NCBI RefSeq assembly: GCF_040409955.1 | Contig: NZ_CP123385.1 | Location: forward strand, 913,501 to 977,500 | Source of the DNA: Salipiger sp. H15 | GTDB lineage: Bacteria; Pseudomonadota; Alphaproteobacteria; Rhodobacterales; Rhodobacteraceae | Direction of reading: 5' to 3' | DNA: 64,000 nt | Shown here: positions 45,607 to 54,277 of the stretch, piece after piece | Position numbering within the stretch: position 1 is the first letter of the stretch | How the letters are laid out: every line of letters starts with the position of its first letter | Position numbers and translations under genes: made by a program | The notes under the pieces: model-generated | The model's input: the letters and a program-made list of their open reading frames with translations, nothing else | Told to the model about the DNA's origin: nothing | Databases searched by the model: none

Positions 45607-47124
45607 ATGGACAGCTTCCTTTCCGGCGCGGCGCAGATCTTCACGCTCGCCACGCTGATCTACATGCTCTTCGGCTCGCTGGCCGGCATCATCGCCGCCG
45701 CGATCCCGGGCTTCACGGTCACCATGGCCATCGTGCTGACCCTGCCGCTGACCTTCACCATGGAGCCGCTTCAGGGCATCGCGGTGATGCTCTCGGTCTA
45801 CGTCGGCGGCTACACCGGCGGGCTCATCTCGGCGGCGCTGCTCGGCATTCCCGGCACGCCCTCGTCGGTCGCCACCACCTTCGACGCCTTCCCCATGGCC
45901 CGCAACGGCGAGCCCGGCCGGGCGCTGTCGCTCGGTGTCTGGGCCTCGTTCTTCGGCACCGTCATCTCGACCATCGTGCTGATCGTCGCCGCGCCGCCGC
46001 TGGCGATGTTCGCGGTGAAGCTCGGCCCGTGGGAATATTTCTCGCTGATCGTCTTCGCGCTGACCATCGTCGCCTCGCTGGTGGGTGACAGCGTGATCCG
46101 CGGCCTGCTGGCGGGGCTCGTCGGGCTTGCCATCTCGACCGTCGGCACCGACCCGATCATGGGGCGGCCGCGCTTCGACTTCGGCATCGAGATGCTGGAG
46201 ACCGGGCTGCCGTTCCTCGTCGTGCTGATCGGCATCTTCGCGATCTCGCAGCTGACCTCCGAGGTCGAGGACGCGAAATCCGTCCGCTCGGGCAACGCGC
46301 TGGTGACCGGCGCCATCGACTTCCAGACCTGGAAGGTGATGAAGGAGGTGCTGCTGCGCCCGGTGAACCTGATCCGCTCGTCCATCGTCGGCGTGCTGAT
46401 CGGCGCGCTGCCGGGGGCGGGGGGCTCGATTGCCAACCTCGTGGCCTATGACCAGGCCAAGCGCAGCTCGAAGGACCCCGAGAGCTTCGGCAAGGGCAAC
46501 CCCGACGGCGTCGTCGCCTCGGAGGCGGGCAACTCGGCCACCGCCGGGGGTGGTCTCATCCCCCTCATCGGCCTCGGCATCCCGGGCTCTGCGGTGGACG
46601 CGATCCTGATGGCCTCGCTGATGGTTCACGGCATCTCGGTCGGCCCGCGGCTGATCATGGACCACGCCGACCTCGTCTACGGCATGTTCATCGCCATGGC
46701 CGTCGCCTCGCTGATGATGCTCTTCGTCTCGGTGGTGTCGATGCGGATGTTCCTGCGCGTCGCCGAGGTGCCGAAATGGCTCATCGTGCCGGTGGTCATG
46801 GTCTGCTGCGTCGTCGGCTCCTTCGCGCTGAACAACCGGGTGACCGACCTCTACCTGCTCGGCTTCATCGGGGTGGCGGGCTACGCGCTGCGCGCGCTCG
46901 GCTACTCGCTGGCGCCGCTGGTGCTGGGGGTGATCCTTGGCCCGATCGCCGAGACCAACCTGCGCCGGGCGCTGATGACCGATGCCGATCCGGCGCTGTT
47001 CTTCACCCGGCCGATCAGCCTAATCTTCCTCGTCGCGGCCCTCGTCTCGATTGCCTGGGCGATCCGCGGCCACCTCAAGACACGCAAAATTTCGGCAAGG
47101 AGTTCCGATGCGCCTGCGTCATGA
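45607..47124 (+). CDS. tctA: Tripartite tricarboxylate transporter large subunit (TctA family)
   Basis: The 505-residue membrane protein shows TctA signatures: GSLAGIIAAAIPGFTVTMAIVLTLPLTF, the ALLGIPGTPSSVATTFDAFPMA segment, and in the second half GALPGAGGSIANLVAYDQAKRSSKDPESFGKGN followed by ASEAGNSATAGGGLIP. It is the channel subunit driven by an ion gradient. The stop overlaps the next gene by 17 bases. Confidence 0.9.
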   Translation: MDSFLSGAAQIFTLATLIYMLFGSLAGIIAAAIPGFTVTMAIVLTLPLTFTMEPLQGIAVMLSVYVGGYTGGLISAALLGIPGTPSSVATTFDAFPMARNGEPGRALSLGVWASFFGTVISTIVLIVAAPPLAMFAVKLGPWEYFSLIVFALTIVASLVGDSVIRGLLAGLVGLAISTVGTDPIMGRPRFDFGIEMLETGLPFLVVLIGIFAISQLTSEVEDAKSVRSGNALVTGAIDFQTWKVMKEVLLRPVNLIRSSIVGVLIGALPGAGGSIANLVAYDQAKRSSKDPESFGKGNPDGVVASEAGNSATAGGGLIPLIGLGIPGSAVDAILMASLMVHGISVGPRLIMDHADLVYGMFIAMAVASLMMLFVSVVSMRMFLRVAEVPKWLIVPVVMVCCVVGSFALNNRVTDLYLLGFIGVAGYALRALGYSLAPLVLGVILGPIAETNLRRALMTDADPALFFTRPISLIFLVAALVSIAWAIRGHLKTRKISARSSDAPAS

Positions 47125-48697
47125 TCCCGTCTACCCGTCGCGCCGCTCGCCCGTGCTGGCCGAGAACGTCGTGGCCACGTCCCAGCCGCTGGCCACGCAG
47201 GCCGGGCTGACCATCCTGCAGCAGGGCGGCAACGCGGTGGATGCCGCGATCGCCACCGCCGCGGCGCTGACCGTGGTCGAACCCACGGGCAACGGGCTCG
47301 GCTCGGACGCCTTCTGCATCCTCTGGGACGGCAAGCAGCTGCACGGGCTCAACGCCTCGGGCCGCGCGCCCGCCGCCTGGTCGCCCGAGCGCTTCCCGGA
47401 TGGCATGCCGCAGCACGGCTGGGACGCGGTTACGGTGCCGGGCGCGGTCAGCGCCTGGGTCGAGCTTTCGGAGCGGTTCGGCAAGCTCGGGCTGGCGACG
47501 GTGCTGGCCCCCGCGATCCGCTACGCCGAGGAAGGGTTCATCGTCTCGCCGGTGATCGCGACGCTCTGGGCCAAGGGCGCGGCGACGCTGGGCAAGCAGC
47601 CCGGTTTCGCCGAGACTTTCCTGCCCGGCGGCCGCGCCCCCAAGGCAGGCGAGCGCTTCCGCAACCCAGGTGCCGCGCGCACCCTCAAGGCGATTGCCGA
47701 GACCAAGGGCCGCGCCTTCTACGAGGGCGAGATCGCCGAGGAGATCGTCGCCTTCGCCAAGGCGCATGGCGGCGCAATGACGCTTGAGGATCTGGCGAGC
47801 CACAAGCCCGACTGGTGCGGCACGGTCAGCCAGTCCTTCGACGACGTCGAACTGCACGAGATCCCGCCGAACGGGCAGGGCATCGCCGCGCTCATGGCGC
47901 TGGGGATGCTGCAGCACACCTCGATCCGCGAGCATGGCCCGGATGACCTGATGGCCGTGCACCTGCAGATCGAGGCGATCAAGCTCGCCTATGCCGACCT
48001 GCACGCCTTTGTCGCCGACCGCGAGCACATGACCGAGGTGGACGAGACCGCGCTACTGGACCCCGGGTACCTGAGAACCCGCGCGGCGCTCATCGCCGAG
48101 GACAAGGCGCAGGACTTCGGTCCCGGCGCGCCGAAGCGCGGCGGCACGGTGCTGCTCAACACCGCCGATGCCTCGGGGATGATGGTCAGCTTCATCCAGT
48201 CCAACTACGCGGGCTTCGGCTCGGGCGTGGTGGTGCCGGGCACCGGCGTGTCGATGCAGAACCGCGGCTACGGCTTCACCACCGAGGAAGGCCACCCGAA
48301 CCGCGTCGCGGGCGGCAAGCGGCCGTTCCACACGATCATCCCGGGCTTCGCCATGAAGCAGGGCGAGCCTCTCATGGCCTTCGGCATGATGGGCGGGCCG
48401 ATCCAGGCGCAGGGACACCTGCAGCTGCTGCTGCGCACCCAGCTCTGGGAGCAGGACGTGCAGACCGCCGCCGACGCGCCGCGCTGGCGGATGATCGAGG
48501 GGCTCGACGTGGCCTGCGAGCCGAGCATGGCCCCGGCGGTGCTCGACGGGCTCAAGGCGCTCGGCCACCGGATCCAGATCGAGGCGCCGGACAATGCCTT
48601 CGGCTTTGGCGGTGCACAATTGGTGCACCGGCTGCCGGAAGGCGGCTTTGCGGCCGGCTCGGATCCGCGTAAGGATGGGCAGGCCGCAGGGTTCTGA
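47108..48697 (+). CDS. Gamma-glutamyltransferase-family Ntn hydrolase, no signal peptide
   Basis: The 529-residue protein matches gamma-glutamyltransferases (N-terminal VVATSQPLATQAGLTILQQGGNAVDAAIA). T347 in KRGGTVLLNTAD aligns with the autoprocessing/catalytic threonine of E. coli Ggt. The usual TTH context reads TVL, and there is no signal peptide, so it is probably a cytoplasmic hydrolase of the GGT superfamily with altered specificity. AAGGAG precedes the ATG, which lies within the end of tctA. Its coupling to TctABC suggests it cleaves the imported compound. Confidence 0.85.
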   Translation: MRLRHDPVYPSRRSPVLAENVVATSQPLATQAGLTILQQGGNAVDAAIATAAALTVVEPTGNGLGSDAFCILWDGKQLHGLNASGRAPAAWSPERFPDGMPQHGWDAVTVPGAVSAWVELSERFGKLGLATVLAPAIRYAEEGFIVSPVIATLWAKGAATLGKQPGFAETFLPGGRAPKAGERFRNPGAARTLKAIAETKGRAFYEGEIAEEIVAFAKAHGGAMTLEDLASHKPDWCGTVSQSFDDVELHEIPPNGQGIAALMALGMLQHTSIREHGPDDLMAVHLQIEAIKLAYADLHAFVADREHMTEVDETALLDPGYLRTRAALIAEDKAQDFGPGAPKRGGTVLLNTADASGMMVSFIQSNYAGFGSGVVVPGTGVSMQNRGYGFTTEEGHPNRVAGGKRPFHTIIPGFAMKQGEPLMAFGMMGGPIQAQGHLQLLLRTQLWEQDVQTAADAPRWRMIEGLDVACEPSMAPAVLDGLKALGHRIQIEAPDNAFGFGGAQLVHRLPEGGFAAGSDPRKDGQAAGF

Positions 48698-48718
48698 GGC
48701 CCGCGTGACATCCGGCAA

Positions 48719-48741
48719 GGGCGCGGGCACCCCCCGCGCCC
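48719..48741 (+). terminator. Hairpin between the GGT-like gene and the SBF transporter
   Basis: GGGCGCGGG (48719-48727) pairs with CCCGCGCCC (48733-48741) over 5 bases. The following sequence, CTGTCG, has no T-run, so attenuation or mRNA processing is as likely as termination. Confidence 0.5.
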
Positions 48742-48795
48742 CTGTCGTTACAGGGAGCGGCGCAGGCGCCGGAGAGGGAAAGAGCAGGAGACGGG

Positions 48796-49782
48796 ATGAA
48801 GTATCTCAAACGCATCGGCATCGACACCTACATGCTGCTGCTGATCGGCACGGTCTTCCTTGGCCTGCTGCTGCCCGCGCAGGGCGTGGCGGCGGTGGGG
48901 CTGAAACACGTGACCTTCTGGGCCGTCGCGCTGCTGTTCTTCCTCTACGGGGCCAAGCTCGACCCGAGCGCGGTGCGTGCCGGGCTGCTGAACTGGCGGC
49001 TGCAGGGGTTGAGCTTCGGCGCGACCTACGCGCTCTTCCCGGTGATCGGCATGGGGCTGGCGGCGATCTTCGCCCCGGCGCTCGGCACCGAGGTCACGCT
49101 TGGCCTGCTGTTCCTGTCGGTGCTGCCCTCGACCGTGCAATCCTCGATCGCCTTCACCTCGATCGCGGGGGGCAACGTGCCAGCGGCGATCTGCGCCGCC
49201 TCGCTGTCGAACATCGTCGGCGTGGTGCTGACCCCGGCGCTGGTGGCGCTGCTGCTGCATGCCGGGGATGGCGGGGTAAGCTTCGACGCGGTGGTCAAGA
49301 TCGGCACGCAGATCCTGCTGCCCTTCGTCGTCGGCCAGCTGGTCCGGCCCTGGGTCGGCGCCTTCGTGAAGCGCCACAAGGTCCTGACCATGGTGGTGGA
49401 TCGCGGCTCGATCCTGCTCATCGTCTACTCGGCCTTCAGCGCGGGCACGGTCTCGGGGCTCTGGTCGAAGATCCCGATGGCGAGCCTCGTGATGCTGCTG
49501 CTGGTGGTGCTGGTCTTCCTTGCCATCGTCATGCTGATGATGATCGGGGCGGGCAAGCTCTTCGGCCTGCCCTACGCGGACCGGGCGGTGCTGTTCTACT
49601 GCGGCTCGACCAAGAGCCTCGCCTCGGGTCTGCCGATCGCCACGGCGCTCTTCGCCGCCGACCAGGTCGGGGCGATCGTGCTGCCGGTGATGATCTACCA
49701 CATGAGCCAGCTGCTGGTCTGCGCCTTCGTCTCGCAGAAGGCGGCGCGGCGCGTCGAAAGCGGCGCGGTCCCGGCGAGCTGA
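48796..49782 (+). CDS. Bile acid:sodium symporter (SBF/BASS) family transporter
   Basis: The 328-residue membrane protein has about ten segments and the motifs FLYGAKLDPSAVRAG, LPSTVQSSIAFTSIAGGN and FYCGSTKSLASGLPIA, which mark the YfeH-like branch of the SBF family. This branch moves organic anions and is not known for bile acids as such. It lies 98 bases after the GGT-like gene and may export or import a product of that enzyme. Confidence 0.85.
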   Translation: MKYLKRIGIDTYMLLLIGTVFLGLLLPAQGVAAVGLKHVTFWAVALLFFLYGAKLDPSAVRAGLLNWRLQGLSFGATYALFPVIGMGLAAIFAPALGTEVTLGLLFLSVLPSTVQSSIAFTSIAGGNVPAAICAASLSNIVGVVLTPALVALLLHAGDGGVSFDAVVKIGTQILLPFVVGQLVRPWVGAFVKRHKVLTMVVDRGSILLIVYSAFSAGTVSGLWSKIPMASLVMLLLVVLVFLAIVMLMMIGAGKLFGLPYADRAVLFYCGSTKSLASGLPIATALFAADQVGAIVLPVMIYHMSQLLVCAFVSQKAARRVESGAVPAS

Positions 49783-49943
49783 GCCGCCGGACGCTGTCGA
49801 TGTTGCGAAGGTCCGGCTCGTGCCGGGCCTTCTGCGTTTCGGTGCAGGCAAGCGTCAGGTCTGCGAGGACCGGGTGCCTTGAGCGACCGCTTCCTTCCGC
49901 ACCGAGCTTCGGAGGCTGTCGGCATCGGCAATCCGCGGCCTGA

Positions 49944-50639
49944 TCAACGGTTCAGCGACTCGATTTCGGTGGCGTTGTCCGCAACGATCGCAGCTTGCTC
50001 GAACAGTCTTCGCACCGCCTTGTCGCTGAGCGTCTCTTCCTTGTCGGAACCATCATGCGCAAGCGTGCCGATCCGCGTGATGAGATCGAGGTGAATCCTG
50101 CCACCTTCCATGAGCTGCCGCCTCATCAACTCATTCAGGCGCAGGTTGGTCGCCTGCGTCGATCCGGGGCGGCGATAGGAGCCGAAGCGTCTGTCCAAGT
50201 TTGCGCTCTCCCCGATGTAGCAGCGAGACCCGCCCTCTCCAGAAAATCGGAAGCGATAGATCCCGGCCTCTTTCGGCGCCGCGGGGAAAGCCAACGCTTG
50301 CTCGCTGGACAGGGTGATCTCTCCCGCGGCAGTCCATTCCGCGGACAGGGAGCTTCTGATCGCCGGAAGAAAGGCCGGTGACGAGGAGTGCGCATCGCGC
50401 CGCACGAAACTGACCTCCTCCATCTCGAGCGCGAGGTCTTCGGTGCGCCATCCGGCATGCAGCCAGGCGGCAGAATGCCGCTTGCCGTCCTGATCGTTGT
50501 TGCCCCACCATGCCGGGTATTTCCGGGCGCTCGGCGGAAGCTCCCGACCGATGATTTCTTCAATGTCCGCGAACTTCATTCTCACGGTTGTGACGCGGAG
50601 CGAGGACAGGCGGTCTTTCAGGGGATCGTAGAGGCTCAC
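49944..50639 (-). CDS. DUF7662-like domain fused to a GIY-YIG nuclease-like domain
   Basis: The 231-residue protein has two parts. Residues 1-70 (VTTVRMKFADIEEIIGRELPPSARKYPAWWGN, then HSAAWLHAGW) form a small domain I know as DUF7662-like, common in phage and defence contexts. Residues 122-231 look like a GIY-YIG fold: GIY at 126-128, YIG at 141-143, NLDRRF with the catalytic arginine at 150-151, E214 in LFEQAAI and a terminal NATEIESLN. All expected catalytic residues seem present. It is a lone gene with no partner nuclease or methylase nearby, so its target is unknown. Confidence 0.7.
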   Translation of the reverse strand: MSLYDPLKDRLSSLRVTTVRMKFADIEEIIGRELPPSARKYPAWWGNNDQDGKRHSAAWLHAGWRTEDLALEMEEVSFVRRDAHSSSPAFLPAIRSSLSAEWTAAGEITLSSEQALAFPAAPKEAGIYRFRFSGEGGSRCYIGESANLDRRFGSYRRPGSTQATNLRLNELMRRQLMEGGRIHLDLITRIGTLAHDGSDKEETLSDKAVRRLFEQAAIVADNATEIESLNR

Positions 50640-50901
50640 CGGGTTTCAGCTTCTTCTTGGGATGCGCGACATGGGCCACATGATGTTGATTCATAAGACT
50701 ATCGCAACAGGGATAATGGGCGGCAGGGCACCGGCCTGGCGCCTTCGCACTGGGCGCACTTGCCGAACCATCGCCGCCTTCCGGGCGGGCATCCGCGCTG
50801 GCTTAGGCGTGGCCGAAGCAGGGGCGATGAAATTCGTAATTCGCCCGAAGCTGCCGCGGAGTTAGACAGGAGGGGACTCTCTGGCCGCGGAAGGACTCGC
50901 C

Positions 50902-52185
50902 ATGCCCGTTGAAACCATCGACACGCTCGTCATCGGCGCTGGTCAGGCCGGGGTCGCCATGAGTGAGCATCTCGCGCGCGAGGGCGTGCCGCACATCGTG
51001 CTCGAGAAGAGCCGCATCGCCGAGCGCTGGCGCACCGGGCGCTGGGATTCGCTGGTCGCCAACGGCCCCGCCTGGCACGACCGCTTTCCGGGCATGGAAT
51101 TCGACGGCGACGGCGAGGCCTTTCCCGGCAAGGACGAGGTGGCAGAGTATTTCGAGCGCTACGCCGCGAAATTCGGCGCGCCGATCCGCTGCGGCGTCGA
51201 GGTGACGCGGGTCCAGCGTCTGGGCGGGCGGCCCGGCTTCCGGGTGGAGACCTCGGAAGGGGTGATCGAGGCGCGCAACGTGGTCTCGGCCACCGGTCCG
51301 TTCCAGACCCCGGTGATCCCGAAGGTGGTGCCACAGGACGCGCCGGTGATGCAGCTGCACTCGGCCGATTACCGCAACCCGGGCCAGCTGCCCGAGGGGG
51401 CGGTGCTGGTCGTCGGGGCGGGCTCTTCGGGGGCGCAGATCGCCGACGAGCTGAACCGGGCCGGGCGCAAGGTCTACCTGTCGGTCGGGCCGCACGGGCG
51501 CCCGCCGCGCGCCTATCGCGGGCGCGACTATTGCTGGTGGCTTGGGGTGCTGGGGCTCTGGGACATCCCGGCTCCCGCGCCGGGCACCGAGCACGTCACC
51601 ATCGCGGTGAGCGGCGCAAACGGCGGCCGGACCGTGGAGTTCCGCCAACTCGCGGCGGAGGGCATCACGCTGGTCGGGCACACCGACCGGTTCGAGGACG
51701 GGCGGCTGCATTTCCGGGACGATCTCGTGCGCAACGTCGAGGAGGGGGATGCCAACTACCTCGCGCTGCTCGATCAGGCCGACGCCTATGTCACGGCGAA
51801 CGGGCTCGAACTGCCCGAGGAACCCTCGGCGCGGCTGCTGCCGCCCGACCCCGAGTGCATGACCCATCCGCTCGCCGAGCTCGATCTCGCCGAGGCCGGG
51901 GTGAGCACGATCATCTGGGCGACCGGCTACGCGCTCGACTATGGCTGGCTCGAGCTCGACGTGCTCGACGAGACCGGGCGTCCGCGCCAGCAGCGCGGCG
52001 TCTCGCCCGAGCGCGGCTTCTACTTCCTCGGCCTGCCGTGGCTTTCGCGCCGCGGCTCGAGCTTCATCTGGGGCGTCTGGCACGACGCCCGTTACATCGC
52101 CGATCAGATCGTGATCCAGCGCAGCTACACCCATTACGACGACGAGGCCCGGCGCGCGACTTCCCCCGCGCGGGCCGCAGAATAA
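50902..52185 (+). CDS. FAD/NADPH-dependent monooxygenase-like flavoprotein
   Basis: The 427-residue protein has two Rossmann loops, GAGQAG at 12-17 (FAD) and GAGSSG at 172-177 (NADPH), with QLHSADY between them at the place of the FMO-type Baeyer-Villiger/N-hydroxylase motif, and WATGYALDY near the end. GGAAGGA lies upstream of the ATG. It begins a tight operon with a RidA-family deaminase and a DUF1028 protein. Likely role is oxygenation of a nitrogen compound; the substrate is unknown. Confidence 0.82.
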   Translation: MPVETIDTLVIGAGQAGVAMSEHLAREGVPHIVLEKSRIAERWRTGRWDSLVANGPAWHDRFPGMEFDGDGEAFPGKDEVAEYFERYAAKFGAPIRCGVEVTRVQRLGGRPGFRVETSEGVIEARNVVSATGPFQTPVIPKVVPQDAPVMQLHSADYRNPGQLPEGAVLVVGAGSSGAQIADELNRAGRKVYLSVGPHGRPPRAYRGRDYCWWLGVLGLWDIPAPAPGTEHVTIAVSGANGGRTVEFRQLAAEGITLVGHTDRFEDGRLHFRDDLVRNVEEGDANYLALLDQADAYVTANGLELPEEPSARLLPPDPECMTHPLAELDLAEAGVSTIIWATGYALDYGWLELDVLDETGRPRQQRGVSPERGFYFLGLPWLSRRGSSFIWGVWHDARYIADQIVIQRSYTHYDDEARRATSPARAAE

Positions 52186-52202
52186 CCCCAACGGAGCGCC
52201 AG

Positions 52203-52628
52203 ATGGCCCATACCCGCATCCGCAAGTTCAACACCAAGGACACCTACCCCGAGCAGAAGCTCGACAACGACCTCTGCCAGGCGGTGGTCGCCGAGGGCAA
52301 GATGGTGTTCCTGCGTGGCCAGTGCCCGCAGAACCTCGACGATGCCAAGAACATCGACAGCCACGACCCGGTCGAGCAGACCCACAAGGTCATGCAGAAC
52401 ATCAAGCAGCTGATGGAGGAATGCGGCGGCGCGATGGAGCATGTCTGCCGCGTGCAGGTGTTCCTGACCGACGTGCGCAACCGCGAGGCGGTCTACCGGA
52501 CCATGGGCGAGTACATCAGGGGCGTGCACCCGGTGTCCACCGGCCTCGTCGTCACCGCGCTGGCGCGTCCCGACTGGCTGGTCGAGATCGAGGCGACCGC
52601 GGTCATCCCGCACGACTACAAGGCCTGA
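52203..52628 (+). CDS. RidA/YjgF-family enamine/imine deaminase
   Basis: The 141-residue protein is of the RidA family, trimers that hydrolyse reactive imines. It has the N-terminal FNTKDTYPEQKLDNDLCQAVVAEGKMVFLRGQ and the typical VFLTDVRNREAVYRTMGEYI; the C-terminal ARPDWLVEIEATAVIP includes the region of the active-site glutamate. The usual arginine in the R-x-P region reads ALARPDWLVEIE and is kept. It lies 17 bases after the flavoprotein and 6 before the DUF1028 gene, so it probably clears an imine made by that flavoprotein. Confidence 0.88.
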   Translation: MAHTRIRKFNTKDTYPEQKLDNDLCQAVVAEGKMVFLRGQCPQNLDDAKNIDSHDPVEQTHKVMQNIKQLMEECGGAMEHVCRVQVFLTDVRNREAVYRTMGEYIRGVHPVSTGLVVTALARPDWLVEIEATAVIPHDYKA

Positions 52629-52634
52629 GCCGCG

Positions 52635-53309
52635 ATGACCTTCTCGCTCGTCGCCCGCTGCCCCGAGACCGGCATGTTCGGCCTCGTCATCTCGTCCTCG
52701 TCGCCGGCCGTTGCGGCGCGCTGTTCCTATGCGCGCGCCGGGGTGGGAGCCGTGGCCTCGCAGAACGTGACGGATCCCTCGCTGGGCCCGCTCGCGCTCG
52801 ACCTGATGGAGCAGGGGATGAGCGCGCCCGAGGCCATCGCGGAGGTGCAGCGGCGCGGCAGGTTCATCGAGTACCGGCAGGTGCTGGCGGTGGACGGGCA
52901 GGGGCGCACGGCGATCCATTCCGGGCCGAACTCGCTGGGTATCTGGACGCAGGCGCAGGCCGAGAACGCCGCCTCGGGCGGCAACATGCTGGCCAATGAC
53001 GGCGTGCCGCAGGCGATGGTCGATGCCTATCTCGGTGCGACCGGCCATATCGGCGACCGCCTGATCGCGGCGTTGCGGGCGGGGCTCGCGGCGGGGGGCG
53101 AGGCCGGGCCGGTGCATTCGGCGGGGCTGAAGATCGTCGACAAGGTCAGCTGGCCGGTGGCCGACCTGCGCTGCGACTGGACCGAGGACTGCCCGATCGA
53201 GGCGGTGGCCACGGCCTGGGAGATCTACAAGCCGCAGCTCGCGGCCTACGTGCAGCGCGCGCTCGACCCGCGCGAGGCGCCCTCCTACGGGGTGCCGGGC
53301 GACGAGTGA
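52635..53309 (+). CDS. DUF1028-family protein (Ntn-hydrolase-like)
   Basis: The 224-residue protein matches DUF1028: TFSLVARCPETGMFGLVISSSSPAVAARC at the start, GVGAVASQNVTDPSLGP, then GNMLA and GHIGDRLIAALRAG. The family has an Ntn-hydrolase-like fold and no settled reaction. It is often found beside RidA proteins and amidohydrolases. It is the last gene of the flavoprotein-RidA-DUF1028 operon, followed by a terminator. Confidence 0.88.
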   Translation: MTFSLVARCPETGMFGLVISSSSPAVAARCSYARAGVGAVASQNVTDPSLGPLALDLMEQGMSAPEAIAEVQRRGRFIEYRQVLAVDGQGRTAIHSGPNSLGIWTQAQAENAASGGNMLANDGVPQAMVDAYLGATGHIGDRLIAALRAGLAAGGEAGPVHSAGLKIVDKVSWPVADLRCDWTEDCPIEAVATAWEIYKPQLAAYVQRALDPREAPSYGVPGDE

Positions 53310-53331
53310 CGCCGGGACGATAGACAAAAGA

Positions 53332-53358
53332 GGGCCGCGACCGAACCGGACGCGGCCC
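53332..53358. terminator. Bidirectional terminator after the DUF1028 gene
   Basis: GGGCCGCG (53332-53339) pairs with CGCGGCCC (53351-53358) over 11 bases, followed by TTTT on the plus strand and by CTTTTG on the minus. It separates convergent genes. Confidence 0.8.
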
Positions 53359-53393
53359 TTTTCCTTGCGTGACGCCCTGTGCCCGCGCCGGGC

Positions 53394-53915
53394 TCAGCCG
53401 ACGATCAGCTGCTTGAGCTTCAGCGCCTCGTATTCCAGCGCGATCAGCCGGAAGTTCACCACGTCGCCGATCGAGATCATGCCGATCAGTTCTTCGTCCT
53501 CGAGCACCGGCATGTGGCGGAAGCGCCCGTCGGTCATCCGGCGCAGCACCCACACGAGCGAGTCCTCGGGGGTGCAGGTCTCGAGCTTGGTGGTCATCAG
53601 CTCGGCCACGGTCTGCGGCAGGGTGCGCCCCGGCGTGTCGGCGAGCCGCCGCACGATGTCGCGCTCGGAGAGGATGCCGACAAGTTCACCCTCGGCGTCG
53701 ACAACCAGAAGCGCGCCGATGCGCTGGTCGCGGAGCACCTCGACCGCCCGGCCGATGGTCTCGTGCGGATGGATGGTGAAGAGATCGCCGCTCTTGGTCT
53801 CGAGCACGTGGTCCACGGTCGCCTCGGAGGCCGAGAGGTTCGTGGCCAGGGTCTGGCTGTGGCTGTGTTCGTGCTCGTCGTCGTCGCGGGTATGAGGTCT
53901 GTAAGAAGCTGGCAT
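53394..53915 (-). CDS. CBS-domain protein
   Basis: The 173-residue protein has a polar, His/Asp/Glu-rich N-terminus (RDDDEHEHSHS) and a tandem CBS pair (about residues 40-95 and 105-165; GALLVVDAEGELVGILSERDIVRRL and RHMPVLEDEELIGMISIGDVV). Such stand-alone pairs bind AMP, ATP or NAD and regulate partner proteins. No partner is evident next to it. AGGGAGGG precedes the ATG. Confidence 0.87.
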   Translation of the reverse strand: MPASYRPHTRDDDEHEHSHSQTLATNLSASEATVDHVLETKSGDLFTIHPHETIGRAVEVLRDQRIGALLVVDAEGELVGILSERDIVRRLADTPGRTLPQTVAELMTTKLETCTPEDSLVWVLRRMTDGRFRHMPVLEDEELIGMISIGDVVNFRLIALEYEALKLKQLIVG

Positions 53916-53996
53916 GGCATTACCCTCCCTTGAACCTCTTTCAGGTTAGTGCAATCAGCGCACGAGTAAACGAAATCCAGCTCGGAGGCCCGACTC

Positions 53997-54179
53997 TTGC
54001 CCGATCTCACGCTGTCCCCCGCCAGCGCCACGGTGCTCTTCGTGATCGCCTGCCTTGTCGGTTACCGCTACCGCAGCGTGTGGAAGGCCGAGGGTCCGCG
54101 CTGGCAGCTCTGGGTGTTCGGGGTGGTCGCCGCCGCGGCGCTGCTGGTGCTGGGCCTGACCCCGCTGACCAGCCACTGA
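53997..54179 (+). CDS. Small two-segment membrane protein
   Basis: The 60-residue protein has two hydrophobic stretches (about residues 9-23 and 37-55) separated by a basic loop YRYRSVWKAEGPRW. It starts at a TTG with a CGGAGG ribosome site 8 bases upstream, which supports real translation. A strong bidirectional terminator follows. No family is recognised. It lies between the CBS gene and the nqr maturation genes but is on the opposite strand to both. Confidence 0.6.
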   Translation: MPDLTLSPASATVLFVIACLVGYRYRSVWKAEGPRWQLWVFGVVAAAALLVLGLTPLTSH

Positions 54180-54228
54180 GGGCGCAGCCGCCCGGCGCGT
54201 GCCGGGCCAAGCCGTTCCGCCAAAACGA

Positions 54229-54254
54229 AAACGCCGGCCCTCGGGCCGGCGTTT
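54229..54254. terminator. Bidirectional terminator between the small membrane protein and nqrM
   Basis: AAACGCCGGCCC (54229-54240) pairs with GGGCCGGCGTTT (54243-54254), a perfect 12-base stem with a 2-base centre. It lies between convergent genes, and A- and T-runs at its ends give both strands a short U-tract. Confidence 0.85.
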
Positions 54255-54277
54255 CGTATTCCGGAAGGGGCCGCGGC

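Noticed and set aside
50662..50865. 67-codon open frame before the flavoprotein gene
   Set aside because: It lacks a good ribosome site and similarity, and covers the probable promoter region.
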